From Nocardioides sp. 1609 (GTDB taxonomy: Bacteria > Actinomycetota > Actinomycetes > Propionibacteriales > Nocardioidaceae), in NCBI RefSeq assembly GCF_004522105.1, contig NZ_SPUJ01000003.1:1-64000 (forward strand): a stretch of 64,000 nucleotides of DNA, in the 5' to 3' direction. Positions 44,642 through 53,437 of this stretch are shown one piece after another. Positions within the stretch are counted from its first letter, which is position 1; each line of letters opens with the position of its first letter. The notes under the pieces were generated by a model that saw nothing but the letters and a program-made list of their open reading frames with translations, had not been told where the DNA came from and did not search any database. A program made the position numbers and the translations under genes.

Positions 44642-46165
44642 ATGTCCTCCTCCGCGCCGAGCCCCTCCACCGCGCCGCCCGCGCCCCCCGAGCCGAGCGT
44701 GCGCGCCGCCCTCCGCTCGCCCCGACTGCTGCGCACCGAGGTCCTCGCCGGACTCGTCGTCGCGCTGGCGCTGGTCCCCGAGGCGATCTCGTTCTCGATC
44801 ATCGCCGGGGTCGACCCGCGCGTCGGACTGTTCGCGTCGTTCACGATGGCGGTGGCGATCTCGTTCCTCGGCGGCCGGCCGGCCATGATCTCGGCCGCGA
44901 CGGGCGCCGTGGCCCTGGTGGTCGCACCCGTGGTGCGCGACCACGGCTACGACTACCTGATCGCCACCGTCATCCTGGGCGGGGTGATCCAGGTCGTCCT
45001 CGGCCTCGGCGGCTTCGGCAGGCTGATGCGCTTCATCCCGCGCTCGGTGATGGTCGGCTTCGTCAACGCACTGGCGATCCTCATCTTCCTGGCCCAGGTG
45101 CCCTACCTGGTCGACGTGCCGTGGCTGGTGTACCCGATGGTCGCCGCGGGCATCGCGATCCTCGTCGGCCTGCCCCGCGTGACGCGCGTCGTCCCCGCAC
45201 CGCTCGTCGCCATCGTGGCGCTGACCGGCTTCACGGTGCTGGCCGCGATCGCCGTCCCAAACGTCGGCGACGAGGGCGAGCTGCCCGACTCGTTGCCGCG
45301 CCTGTTCGTGCCCGACGTGCCGTTCGACCTCGAGACCCTGAAGACCATCGCGCCGTACGCGCTGGCCATGGCGGTCGTCGGGCTGCTGGAGTCGCTGATG
45401 ACGGCCACGCTCGTCGACGACATCACCGACACCCCCTCCGACAAGACCCGCGAGTCGTGGGGGCAGGGCACGGCCAACGTCGTCACCGGCTTCTTCGGCG
45501 GCATGGGTGGCTGCGCGATGATCGGCCAGACGATGATCAACGTGAAGGTCTCGAGCGCCCGCACGCGGATCTCGACGTTCCTGGCCGGCGTCTTCCTGCT
45601 CGTCCTGGTGGTCGGGTTCGGCGACGTGGTGGCGATCATCCCGATGGCCGCGCTGGTCGCGGTGATGGTCATGGTCTCCGTCGGCACCTTCGACTGGCAC
45701 TCGATCCACCCGGCGACCGTGCGCAGGATGCCGAGGTCCGAGACGGCCGTGATGGTCTCGACCGTCGCGGTCACGGTCGCGACCCACAACCTCGCGATCG
45801 GGGTCGTCGTCGGCGTGCTCGTCGCGATGACCCTGTTCGCCCGGCGCGTCGCGCACCTCACCGAGACCCACCGCGAGGTCGTGGAGCACGAGGAGCACGG
45901 ACCGACCGCGGTCTACCGGGTCACCGGCGAGCTGTTCTTCGCCTCGTCGAACGACCTCGCCACGCAGTTCGCCTACGCCGAGGACCCCGACCGCGTCGTC
46001 ATCGACCTCGCCGACTCCCACATCTGGGACGCCTCCACCGTCGCCTCGCTCGACGCGATCGCCACGAAGTACGCCCGCAGGGGCAAGAGCGTCGAGATCG
46101 TCGGGTTGGACGAGCCGAGCGCGCGTCGCCATGAGAGGCTCAGCGGACAGCTGTCGAACCACTGA
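44642..46165 (+). CDS. SulP family anion transporter
   Basis: The 507-residue protein has a Pro-rich head, about 11-12 TM helices (LAGLVVALALVPEAISFSIIAGVDPRVGLFASF, NVVTGFFGGMGGCAMIGQTMINV), and a C-terminal STAS domain (about 420-490; HGPTAVYRVTGELFFASSNDLATQF, VVIDLADSHIWDASTVASLDAI). SulP proteins move sulfate, bicarbonate, fumarate or similar anions; GG-x-MGGCAMIGQTMIN is typical of bacterial members but does not fix the substrate. It is divergent from the MerR gene and is followed by a rhodanese. Confidence 0.95.
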   Translation: MSSSAPSPSTAPPAPPEPSVRAALRSPRLLRTEVLAGLVVALALVPEAISFSIIAGVDPRVGLFASFTMAVAISFLGGRPAMISAATGAVALVVAPVVRDHGYDYLIATVILGGVIQVVLGLGGFGRLMRFIPRSVMVGFVNALAILIFLAQVPYLVDVPWLVYPMVAAGIAILVGLPRVTRVVPAPLVAIVALTGFTVLAAIAVPNVGDEGELPDSLPRLFVPDVPFDLETLKTIAPYALAMAVVGLLESLMTATLVDDITDTPSDKTRESWGQGTANVVTGFFGGMGGCAMIGQTMINVKVSSARTRISTFLAGVFLLVLVVGFGDVVAIIPMAALVAVMVMVSVGTFDWHSIHPATVRRMPRSETAVMVSTVAVTVATHNLAIGVVVGVLVAMTLFARRVAHLTETHREVVEHEEHGPTAVYRVTGELFFASSNDLATQFAYAEDPDRVVIDLADSHIWDASTVASLDAIATKYARRGKSVEIVGLDEPSARRHERLSGQLSNH

Positions 46166-46187
46166 CCCAGATGCGAGAGGCCGGCCC

Positions 46188-46520
46188 GTGAGCGTGCCCA
46201 CCGTCGCCGTCACCGGCGTCCCCGACCCCCTGCCCGACGGCCTCGCGGTGCTCGACGTCCGCGAGCAGGTCGAGTGGGACCACGGCCACATCGAGGGCGC
46301 CGTCCACGTGCCGCTGATGGACCTGCCCGCCCGCCTGGCCGACGTCCCCGCGGGCCAGACCCTGGTGGTCTGCAAGGTCGGCGGTCGCTCGGCGCAGGCG
46401 ACCGGCTACCTCGCGCAGCAGGGCTACGACGTCGTCAACCTCGACGGCGGGATGCTCGACTGGGAGGCGGCCGGCCGGGCGATGGTGAGCGAGAACGGCC
46501 AGCCGCCCCAGGTCGTCTGA
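46188..46520 (+). CDS. Single-domain rhodanese-like protein
   Basis: GTG 46188 (GAGAGG 7 nt upstream) gives 110 residues. It contains LDVREQVEWDHGHIEGAVHVPLMDLPARL and the active-site loop VVCKVGGRSAQATGYLAQQGYDVVNLDGGMLDWEA, with Cys (about 65) as the persulfide carrier. It transfers sulfane sulfur, for example from thiosulfate. Its place 22 nt after SulP hints that the MerR/SulP/rhodanese set deals with sulfur anions. Its end converges on a hairpin. Confidence 0.92.
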   Translation: MSVPTVAVTGVPDPLPDGLAVLDVREQVEWDHGHIEGAVHVPLMDLPARLADVPAGQTLVVCKVGGRSAQATGYLAQQGYDVVNLDGGMLDWEAAGRAMVSENGQPPQVV

Positions 46521-46535
46521 CCCCGGACCGCACGC

Positions 46536-46576
46536 ACGGCGACCGGCGACCCTGCGTGCAGGTCACCGGTCGCCGT
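46536..46576. terminator. Bidirectional hairpin terminator
   Basis: A long inverted repeat (ACGGCGACCGG... paired with ...CCGGTCGCCGT, with a G-U pair and one bulge, loop GT) lies between the converging rhodanese and lipoprotein genes. Confidence 0.6.
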
Positions 46577-46589
46577 CCTCGCGCGCCGG

Positions 46590-47015
46590 TCAGGCGCAGT
46601 AGTCCACGGACCACTCGTCGAACTTGTCGACCTTCTCCTTGTCGTCGTCGCTCACCTTGGCGATGTCGTCGGAGTCACCCTCGAGGGCCTTCTGGACGTC
46701 GTCGGCGTCGAGGTCCTGGAACTCCTCGACGATGATCTCGAAGCCCTCGCGGGCGTCGTCCGGGATGTCCTCGGGCGTGCCGGTCTCCTCGAGGTCCTCG
46801 GCCAGCTGCTTGAACTGGTCGGTCACGTCCTTGGCCTGGTCCTCGGGGGACGCCTCCGGGTCGACGTCCGAGCCGGGCTCGGAGTTGATGAGCCCGCAGA
46901 AGTCCTCCTTCGACGCGTCGGTGGGGGCGTCGCTCCCCCCACCGCAGGCGGTGAGGGACAGGGCCAGCAGCACGGGGGCGCCGACGGCGGCGATGCGGCG
47001 CTTCATGGGGGTCAT
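46590..47015 (-). CDS. Acidic lipoprotein of unknown function
   Basis: ATG 47015 with AGAGGA 7 nt upstream gives 141 residues. A signal peptide ends in a lipobox (LTAC, about residue 24). The mature part is very acidic (DASKEDFCGLINSEPGSDVDPEASPEDQAKDVTDQFKQLAEDLEETGTPEDIP) and largely helical, with FCGL and DYCA cysteines that may pair. It is probably a surface-attached small helical protein, like others scattered in Nocardioides genomes. No partner is evident. Confidence 0.75.
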   Translation of the reverse strand: MTPMKRRIAAVGAPVLLALSLTACGGGSDAPTDASKEDFCGLINSEPGSDVDPEASPEDQAKDVTDQFKQLAEDLEETGTPEDIPDDAREGFEIIVEEFQDLDADDVQKALEGDSDDIAKVSDDDKEKVDKFDEWSVDYCA

Positions 47016-47104
47016 GGGAGTTCCTCTCTGTCGGGGCATCTCGGGATGCCCGCCCGCCCACCCTGCCCAGCCCGCGGAGGTCTAACCGGACTCGACCCCG
47101 ACGT

Positions 47105-47791
47105 TCAGTGGACGCCGGCGAACGTCCGCGGCACCGGGACCGCGAGCAGCTCCGGCAACCGGGCCAGGTACTCCTCGCGCCCGATCTCGTGGACGCCGAG
47201 GGAGGCCAGGTGGTCGGTCAGCCACTGGACGTCGACCAGGCGCCGGCCACCGTGCTCGTCGTCGAGCAGGTCGACGAGCCCGACGAGCGCCACCTTGGAG
47301 GCGTCCCGCGCCCGGTGGAACATCGACTCACCGGCGAAGACCCCGCCCAGGGCGAGTCCGTAGAGCCCGCCCTCGAGCCGGCCGTCGCGCCAGGTCTCCA
47401 CCGAGTGCGCCCAGCCGAGCTCGTGCAGCCGGAGGTACGCCGTGCGGATCCGCCGGTCGATCCAGCCGTGCGGACGGCGCGGGTCGGCGCAGGCGTCGAG
47501 GACCTCGGCGAACGCCGTGTCGACGCGGATCTCGTAGTCGCGGCACGCGCGCCGCAGCGACCGGGACACCACCAGCCGGTCGAGCGGCAGGACGCCGCGG
47601 TGCACCGGCGACCACCACCCCATCGGGTCGCGCGCCGAGCCGAGCGGCATCGGGAACATGCCCTGGCGGTACGCCGCCAGCACGGTGCCCGGCTCGAGGT
47701 CGGCACCGAGGGCGACCAGGTCGTCGTCGGGGTCGCTGCCCGCGAGATGGGCGTCGAAGGCCCACCGTGATGGAGGAGGCTCGACCGGCAC
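47105..47791 (-). CDS. aat: Leucyl/phenylalanyl-tRNA-protein transferase
   Basis: The 228-residue enzyme adds Leu or Phe from aminoacyl-tRNA to proteins with N-terminal Arg or Lys (bacterial N-end rule). Signatures are AYRQGMFPMPL, MGWWSPVHRGVLPLD, HGWIDRRIRTAYLRLHELGWAHSVETWRDG, LEGGLYGLALGGVFAGESMFHRARDASKVAL, and LVDVQWLTDHLASLG. It lacks the longer N-terminal domain of some homologues but the catalytic part is complete. It is divergent from the EcsC gene. Confidence 0.95.
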   Translation of the reverse strand: MPVEPPPSRWAFDAHLAGSDPDDDLVALGADLEPGTVLAAYRQGMFPMPLGSARDPMGWWSPVHRGVLPLDRLVVSRSLRRACRDYEIRVDTAFAEVLDACADPRRPHGWIDRRIRTAYLRLHELGWAHSVETWRDGRLEGGLYGLALGGVFAGESMFHRARDASKVALVGLVDLLDDEHGGRRLVDVQWLTDHLASLGVHEIGREEYLARLPELLAVPVPRTFAGVH

Positions 47792-47852
47792 AGGAGCGAC
47801 CGTAGTCCCGCCCGTACCGGTCGGTCACGCGGTGCCACCTACGATCTGCACC

Positions 47853-48542
47853 ATGGGTCTGAGACAGACGGTCGGCAAGCAGGTGGGCAGGCAGCTCGCG
47901 CCCCGCATCACCGACCTGGCACCCAACCTGAGCAGCTCCTTCGTCCGAGAGGCCCTGCGCCGCGCCGTCGAGGGCGTCGGACCGCTCGCCTCGGCCGCCG
48001 AGGTGGCCCGCAAGCAGCTCGCCGAGCACGGCGACGTCGAGAAGGCCGTGGACGCCGTCGTCGACACCCACGTACGCCTGGCCGGTGCCTCCGGCTTCGT
48101 CACCAACCTCGGCGGCCTGGTCACGATGGCCGTCACGGTGCCGGCCAACCTGACCGGCATCGCCCTCATCCAGTGCCGGATGGTGGCGGCGATCGCGCAC
48201 CTGCGCGGCTACGACCTCGACGACCCGCGGGTCCGCAACGCCGTCCTGGTCACCGTCCTGGGCGAGGACACGGTCAACGCCCTGGTGCGGAGCAACACCA
48301 TCCCGGCGCCCCCGATGGCGCTGGCCACCGCGCCGGTGCACGACCCCGCCGTCGACCCCGTGGTCTCCGGCGAGGTGGCCCGCGACCTCGTCGCGCGCGT
48401 CACCGGCCGCCGCCTCGCGAGCACCGTCGGACGCCGGGTGCCCGGCCTGGGCGGCGTCATCGGCATGGGCTCCGACGGGTGGGCGACCCACAAGATCGGC
48501 AGCTACGCCGACCGCGAGCTCCTGCCCCGCGCCAAGCGGTAG
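47853..48542 (+). CDS. EcsC family protein
   Basis: The 229-residue product has the EcsC-type pattern: helical, with HVRLAGASGFVTNLGGLVTMAVTVPANLTGIALIQCRMVAAIAHLRGYDLDDPRVRNAVLVTVLGEDT as the core (about 70-135) and IGMGSDGWATHKIGSYA at the end. In firmicutes EcsC associates with an ABC transporter; here there is none and the role is unknown. TACGAT lies 7 nt before the ATG, so it is probably leaderless. Its last 40 bp overlap the 3' end of the opposite-strand sulfotransferase gene. Confidence 0.85.
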   Translation: MGLRQTVGKQVGRQLAPRITDLAPNLSSSFVREALRRAVEGVGPLASAAEVARKQLAEHGDVEKAVDAVVDTHVRLAGASGFVTNLGGLVTMAVTVPANLTGIALIQCRMVAAIAHLRGYDLDDPRVRNAVLVTVLGEDTVNALVRSNTIPAPPMALATAPVHDPAVDPVVSGEVARDLVARVTGRRLASTVGRRVPGLGGVIGMGSDGWATHKIGSYADRELLPRAKR

Positions 48543-49726
48543 CCCTTCAGCAGCACCCGGCCGACCTGGCCGGTCTCGAGGCGCCGCACGATCTTCTCGC
48601 GCAACCGGTACGTCGGACGCAGGTAGGCCCGGTGCAGCGCGTCGCGGGTCTCGTCGAGCTCGTGGCGCAGCCCGGCGCCCTCCTGCCGCAGCCGGGCGTT
48701 GTCGAGCAGCAGCGCCTTGATCGCGTCGAGGCCGGCCGCGGCGACGTCGTCGCCATCGGGGCGGTCGGGGTCGCTCCACGTCGCGGGCGGGCTGCCGATC
48801 AGCTCCTCGACGTCGCCGATGACGTCGTAGCCGCGCACGGTGATCTCCTCGACCCAGCTCCGCTCGAGCCGCTGCACCCACTCGTGGACGTCGGGCGGCA
48901 GGCCCAGCCGGGGCGACGTGCGGCGCTGCGACAGCGTCTGGTGGGCCAGGAGCTCACGCACGAGGGGGCGGTACTCGGCCGGCGGCAGCTCGCGGTTGAC
49001 CGCCCGGTTGATCCGGCGGATGAGCGCGGTCTCCGGGGCACCGAGCGACGGGTTGGCGCGCTCGGTCTCGAGGGTCAGGTCGATGCCGTCGAGGCCGAAG
49101 GCCTGGCTGAACCGCTTCCACAACACCTCGGGAGCGCCCCCGCGGGGCGGGACGGTGACCAGGTGCACCCGCTCGGGCGGCAGGTCACGGGCCCAGCGGT
49201 CGAGGATGTCGGGGATCTCCTGCACCCCCCAGAACCAGCTGCCGATCCGCGTCGACCGCTCGGGGCTCTGGATCTGGCGCAGGAACTTGGCGTAGGTGAT
49301 GGAGCTGCGGTGCTTGACGTTCTCCTGCCACTCGGCCGGGATCTGGCGCACCAGGTCGCGCACCGAGAGGACGACGTGCAGCTCGGGCTCGTCGGGTCCG
49401 CCGGTGCCGTGACCGAGCGACTCCAGCGCCCGCCCGACCTGGGAGCGCGAGGCGGTCGCGAAGATCTCGTGGCTGATGATCGTGGTGCCCTCGTGCCGCC
49501 GGACCCGCGCTGCCAGCGCGTCCCACGCGCCGATCGCCTCGGTCTCGAGCCCGCCCCACGGCAGCCGCATCAGGTCGAGCGCCGCGAGGAAGTGCGCGTC
49601 GAACCGGTCGGCCGGGTAGAGGATGCCGGCCAGCGCGAGCCGCGGGCGGTTGCGGTAGAGCACGTCCTGCACGTAGGAGGTGCCGGTCTTCGGGGTGCCG
49701 ACGTGCAGCAGGATCCGACGGGTCAT
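48503..49726 (-). CDS. Sulfotransferase-like protein
   Basis: The 407-residue protein starts with the PAPS-binding P-loop motif LLHVGTPKTGTSYVQDVL (about residues 6-23). The 3'-phosphate region is suggested by VVLSVRDLVRQIPAEWQ, and PERVHLVTVPP is also family-like. It should transfer sulfate to an unknown acceptor, possibly a surface glycan or lipid. A C-terminal coiled coil (about 330-380, LDAIKALLLDNARLRQEGAGLRHELDETRDAL) is unusual for a plain sulfotransferase. It overlaps the next upstream gene by 4 bp. Confidence 0.82.
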   Translation of the reverse strand: MTRRILLHVGTPKTGTSYVQDVLYRNRPRLALAGILYPADRFDAHFLAALDLMRLPWGGLETEAIGAWDALAARVRRHEGTTIISHEIFATASRSQVGRALESLGHGTGGPDEPELHVVLSVRDLVRQIPAEWQENVKHRSSITYAKFLRQIQSPERSTRIGSWFWGVQEIPDILDRWARDLPPERVHLVTVPPRGGAPEVLWKRFSQAFGLDGIDLTLETERANPSLGAPETALIRRINRAVNRELPPAEYRPLVRELLAHQTLSQRRTSPRLGLPPDVHEWVQRLERSWVEEITVRGYDVIGDVEELIGSPPATWSDPDRPDGDDVAAAGLDAIKALLLDNARLRQEGAGLRHELDETRDALHRAYLRPTYRLREKIVRRLETGQVGRVLLKGYRLARGRSSRSA

Positions 49727-50937
49727 CCGGGGGTTGGTCCCTTCTCGGTCGAGCGGTCGTCCTCGGGCGTCAGCAGCAGCCGGAGCGCGAGGTCGAGCAT
49801 GCCCTGGTCATCGGGGCGGTCCTGGAGGTCGCGGCCCTCCGGCCTGCGGAGCAGGACGTCGGGGTCGCCCACGACCGCGCACCCGGTGGCGAGCAGGCCG
49901 CGGCGCACCCGGGCCGCGCGGCGCGCCACCCACCGGGTGTGCTCGGGCGGGACCGCGAGCGGTCGCCCGCCCAGGTCGCCCAGGCGCAGGAGCCGCGGGA
50001 GCAGCGTGTGGCGGAGCAGCTCGGCCCGGTGGTCGGGGAGCACCAGCCCGCCGAGGGGCGCGGCGACGCGACGGGCCAGGTCGGCGGCGTTCGCGCCCAG
50101 GGGTGGCATCGGCCGGACCCGGCGGCGGGTGCCGAGCACGCGGGGCACCCGCGCGGGGTCCAGGACGACGGTGACCCGCTCCGCGCCCACGTGGGCGATC
50201 GCGCGGTGCACCGCACCGAGGGTGTCGGCGCGCCGCGGGAGCGACCGGACGCCGCGCAGGTTCGTCAGCCAGTCGTCCCAGCCGATCGCGCTGCTGTCGA
50301 GGGAGCGGACGACCCAGGCGTGGGTGAGCATCGTCGGCAGGTCGGTGCCGACCACCACCCACTGCGGACGGCGTCCGCCCGGACCGCGACCGCGGCGGCC
50401 GAGCTGGCTGACGACCGGCCAGACCAGCCACGGGTCGCCCGAGATCCGGTACGACGGCGCCCACGGACGCCGGAACCCGGCCGGGGCCGACGCCTCGGGG
50501 GGCACGCCGGCGGCGACGAGGTCCTCGGCGAGCAGGCCCGACGCGACGCGCACCAGCTCACCGGCCGCGAGCTCGGCCGGGTCGACCGGCCGCGGGCCGA
50601 AGCGGTGCGGACCCGGCACGGTGCCCATCAGCGGGAGGTCGGGGATGCCGCGGCCGGGCGCGCTGGCGTTGACGACGCGCTCGACCAGGGCCGGGGGCGG
50701 CGCCACGCGGCCGGCCCGGGCGGCGAGGTTGAGCCGGCGCAGCAGCTCGAGCTGCTGGGCCCCGGGCACGTAGGCGGACGGCGTCCGCGACGCCGCCGGG
50801 GACGACGCGCCCACGGGTGCGTCGTCGTGGCGCGCGCGCCACGACGTCCACGGCTCGGTGCCACCCGCGCGCAGGTGCGCGACCCAGGCGAGCGCCGGGT
50901 CGGCGTCGCGCGTGGAGTGACGGGTGGGGCTGGCCAT
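49723..50937 (-). CDS. Protein of unknown function in the sulfotransferase cluster
   Basis: From ATG 50937 (or 50949) the product has about 404 residues and I do not recognise it. It is Arg/Pro-rich. Visible segments are ISGDPWLVWPVVSQLGRRGRGP, WVVVGTDLPTMLTHAWVVRSL, and VTVVLDPARVPRVLG. No signal peptide, TM helix or P-loop is clear. VVVGTDLPT, and the order strand-loop-helix, could be a Rossmann-like nucleotide fold. It is translationally coupled to the downstream sulfotransferase (ATGA overlap) and divergent from the second one, so a role in the same surface modification is likely. Confidence 0.6.
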   Translation of the reverse strand: MASPTRHSTRDADPALAWVAHLRAGGTEPWTSWRARHDDAPVGASSPAASRTPSAYVPGAQQLELLRRLNLAARAGRVAPPPALVERVVNASAPGRGIPDLPLMGTVPGPHRFGPRPVDPAELAAGELVRVASGLLAEDLVAAGVPPEASAPAGFRRPWAPSYRISGDPWLVWPVVSQLGRRGRGPGGRRPQWVVVGTDLPTMLTHAWVVRSLDSSAIGWDDWLTNLRGVRSLPRRADTLGAVHRAIAHVGAERVTVVLDPARVPRVLGTRRRVRPMPPLGANAADLARRVAAPLGGLVLPDHRAELLRHTLLPRLLRLGDLGGRPLAVPPEHTRWVARRAARVRRGLLATGCAVVGDPDVLLRRPEGRDLQDRPDDQGMLDLALRLLLTPEDDRSTEKGPTPG

Positions 50938-50992
50938 GGCCGCGATCATCCCACGCAGCCCGAGTGCCGGTCCGGGTGCCAGAATGCAACCC

Positions 50993-52273
50993 GTGACCCG
51001 ACCCGTGCTGCACCTCCACGTCGGAGCGATGAAGACGGGCACGACGTACCTCCAGGAGCTGATGGTCGTCAACCGCGACGCCCTGGCCGAGGCGGGCTTC
51101 GTCTTCGTCGGGCCGGGCTGGTCGCGGCAGGTGCGGGCGGTCCAGGACCTCCTGCACCTCGACCAGCACGACCCGCAGATCGCCGCCCTCAGCGCCGGCG
51201 CCTGGGACGAGCTGGTCGCCGAGGTTCGCGGCCGTCGCGACGCCGCGTCGCTGGTCTCGATGGAGTTCCTGTCCTTCACGCGGCGGCGCCGGATGACCCA
51301 GGTCGTCCGCGACCTCCGTGGGGTCGAGGTGCACGTCGTCCTGACCGTTCGGGACGTCACCTCGACGATCCCGGCGCAGTGGCAGACCAGCATCACCTCC
51401 AAGCGCACCCACACCTGGGAGGAGTTCCAGGCCGGGGTCCAGCGCGCGGCGAGCCCGGTGTGGGCCGCGCACGCGGTCCGGGGCGACACCGGGGTGCGGG
51501 AGTTCCGCCGCACGCAGGACGTCGCACGGATGCTGCGCACCTGGGGCCGGCTGGTCCCGCCCGAGCGGCTCACCGTGGTCACGGTGCCCGTGGAGCGCCG
51601 CGACCCCGACGAGCTCTGGCAACGCTTCGCGACGGCGATCGGCGTCGACCCGGCGGTGGCCACCGAGCCGCCGTCCCGGTCGAACCCCTCGCTCGGGCAC
51701 GCCTCGACCGAGCTCGTGCGACGGCTCAACGTGACCCTCGAGGGCACCCTGCCGTGGGACTACAACCGCACCGTCAAGTCGCCGCTGGCCACCCGGTTCC
51801 TGGGCAACCGGCGCGCCATCGAGGAACGCGCCCACCTCGACGCCGCCACGGCACGGTTCGCCGCCGACTGGAACCGCTCCACCCGCGAGGCCATCGTCGC
51901 CTCCGGCGCCCAGGTGGTCGGCGACCTCGACGACCTGCCGGTCGAGCCGGCCGCCGACACCCTCCGCGAGGCCGCGCACGGTCCGGACGCCGCCGCGGTC
52001 CTCGACGCCGCCCGCGACGCCTGGAGCGGGCTCACCACGCTGCACGAGCGTCGCCGCCGTCGCATCGCCCGGTTGGGCGACCAGCCGAGGCCCGACCCCG
52101 TCGACGCGCCGGTGCCCGACTGGGTCGGCTCCACCGGCGGCACCGATGCCGACCTCGACCGCGCCGTCGTCGACCTCACCACGCTGGTGCGCACGCTGAT
52201 GCGGCTGCGCCGCGAGATGATGGAGCTGACCACCGACGAGACGGACGACGCCGACGAACCGGACTCCGCCTGA
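50993..52273 (+). CDS. Sulfotransferase-like protein
   Basis: GTG 50993 (ATG 50984 is possible) gives about 426 residues. The P-loop LHLHVGAMKTGTTYLQELM (about 6-24) and VVLTVRDVTSTIPAQWQTS match its neighbour at 48503, as do PERLTVVTVPVERRDPDELWQRF and SNPSLGHASTELVRRLN. The two are diverged paralogues. A C-terminal helical region (about 340-420) has LREAAHGPDAAAVLDAARDAW and LVRTLMRLRREMMELT. The acceptor is unknown. Nine 21-bp repeats follow its stop. Confidence 0.82.
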   Translation: MTRPVLHLHVGAMKTGTTYLQELMVVNRDALAEAGFVFVGPGWSRQVRAVQDLLHLDQHDPQIAALSAGAWDELVAEVRGRRDAASLVSMEFLSFTRRRRMTQVVRDLRGVEVHVVLTVRDVTSTIPAQWQTSITSKRTHTWEEFQAGVQRAASPVWAAHAVRGDTGVREFRRTQDVARMLRTWGRLVPPERLTVVTVPVERRDPDELWQRFATAIGVDPAVATEPPSRSNPSLGHASTELVRRLNVTLEGTLPWDYNRTVKSPLATRFLGNRRAIEERAHLDAATARFAADWNRSTREAIVASGAQVVGDLDDLPVEPAADTLREAAHGPDAAAVLDAARDAWSGLTTLHERRRRRIARLGDQPRPDPVDAPVPDWVGSTGGTDADLDRAVVDLTTLVRTLMRLRREMMELTTDETDDADEPDSA

Positions 52274-52288
52274 GTCGTCCGGCCACGC

Positions 52289-52477
52289 GGATCCCGGTCG
52301 TCACGTCTGGGATCCTGGTCGTCACGTCCGGGATCCCCGTCGTCACGAACCGGATCCCCGTCGTCACGAACCGGATCCCCGTCGTCACGAACCGGATCCC
52401 CGTCGTCACGAACCGGATCCCCGTCGTCACGAACCGGATCCCCGTCGTCACGAACCGGATCCCCGTCGTCACGGCTC
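52289..52477. repeat. Nine tandem 21-bp direct repeats
   Basis: Nine contiguous 21-bp units each start GGATCC and share GTCGTCACG; units 3-8 are identical, units 1, 2 and 9 vary slightly. The tract fills the gap between a converging sulfotransferase and HMG-CoA lyase gene. There are no spacers, so it is not CRISPR. Both strands read open through it. Confidence 0.95.
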
Positions 52478-52501
52478 CGCGCCGTGCCTGCGCCGAACCC
52501 G

Positions 52502-53437
52502 TCAGGCGGTGCCGCCGAGGGCGCGCACGACCGCCGACGGGCTCGGGCGGCCGAGGTGCCCGGCCATCCAGGTGCTGGTCGCCACGACGGCGTCCAGGTC
52601 GACGCCGTGCTCGACGCCGAGACCGGTGAGCAGCCAGACCAGGTCCTCGGTGGCGACGTTCCCGGTGGCGCTCCTCGCGTACGGACAGCCGCCGAGGCCG
52701 CCGGCGCTGGCGTCGTACGTCGTGACGCCGGCGCGCAGCCCGGCCTGGACGTTGGAGAGCGCCTGGCCGTAGGTGTCGTGGAAGTGCAGCGCCAGCCGGT
52801 CGACGCCGACGCCGGCGTCGACGAAGGCGCGCACGAGCGCGCTCACGTGGCCCGCCGTGCCGACGCCGATGGTGTCGCCGAGGCTGAGCTGGGAGGCGCC
52901 GAGGTCGAGCAGCCGGCGACCGGCGGCGACGACCTGCTCGACCGGCACGGCGCCCTCCCACGGGTCGCCGAAGCACATGGACACGTAGGCGCGCACGTCT
53001 ATCCCGGCCGCACGGGCACGGGCGACGGTCGGCTCGAACATGGCGAATTGCTCGTCGAAGGAGCGGTTGAGGTTCTTCTGCGCGAACGTCTCGGTCGCCG
53101 AGCCGAAGACCGCGACGTGCCGCAGGCCCAGCTCGAGGGCCCGGTCGAGACCGCGCTCGTTGGGCACCAGGACGGGCAGGTCGCGACCCGGCTCCCCCAG
53201 GCGCGTCATCAGCTCGGCGGCGTCCGCCAGCTGGGGCACCCAGCGCGGGTGGACGAAGCTGGTGGCCTCGACGACGGGCAGCCCGGCCGCGAGCAGCCGG
53301 CGGACGAACTCCTCCTTGACCTCGACCGGCACCAGGGCCTTCTCGTTCTGGAGCCCGTCGCGCGGACCGACCTCGTAGATCGTCACCGCCGTCGGCAGAC
53401 CCGGCTCGGGCACGACCACGGGCAGCGGCGCGGTCAC
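52502..53437 (-). CDS. Hydroxymethylglutaryl-CoA lyase
   Basis: The 311-residue TIM-barrel enzyme splits HMG-CoA into acetyl-CoA and acetoacetate, the last step of leucine breakdown. Motifs are VGPRDGLQNEKALVP, VSMCFGDPWEG, LGDTIGVGTAGHVS, LHFHDTYGQALSNVQAGL with metal-binding histidines, and ASAGGLGGCPYA with the active-site Cys. GTG start overlaps the upstream carboxylase stop (GTGA). It ends the operon before the tandem repeats. Confidence 0.95.
   Translation of the reverse strand: MTAPLPVVVPEPGLPTAVTIYEVGPRDGLQNEKALVPVEVKEEFVRRLLAAGLPVVEATSFVHPRWVPQLADAAELMTRLGEPGRDLPVLVPNERGLDRALELGLRHVAVFGSATETFAQKNLNRSFDEQFAMFEPTVARARAAGIDVRAYVSMCFGDPWEGAVPVEQVVAAGRRLLDLGASQLSLGDTIGVGTAGHVSALVRAFVDAGVGVDRLALHFHDTYGQALSNVQAGLRAGVTTYDASAGGLGGCPYARSATGNVATEDLVWLLTGLGVEHGVDLDAVVATSTWMAGHLGRPSPSAVVRALGGTA

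Noticed and set aside
52289..52477. CRISPR array
   Set aside because: Repeats are contiguous 21-mers without spacers, and no cas gene is present.
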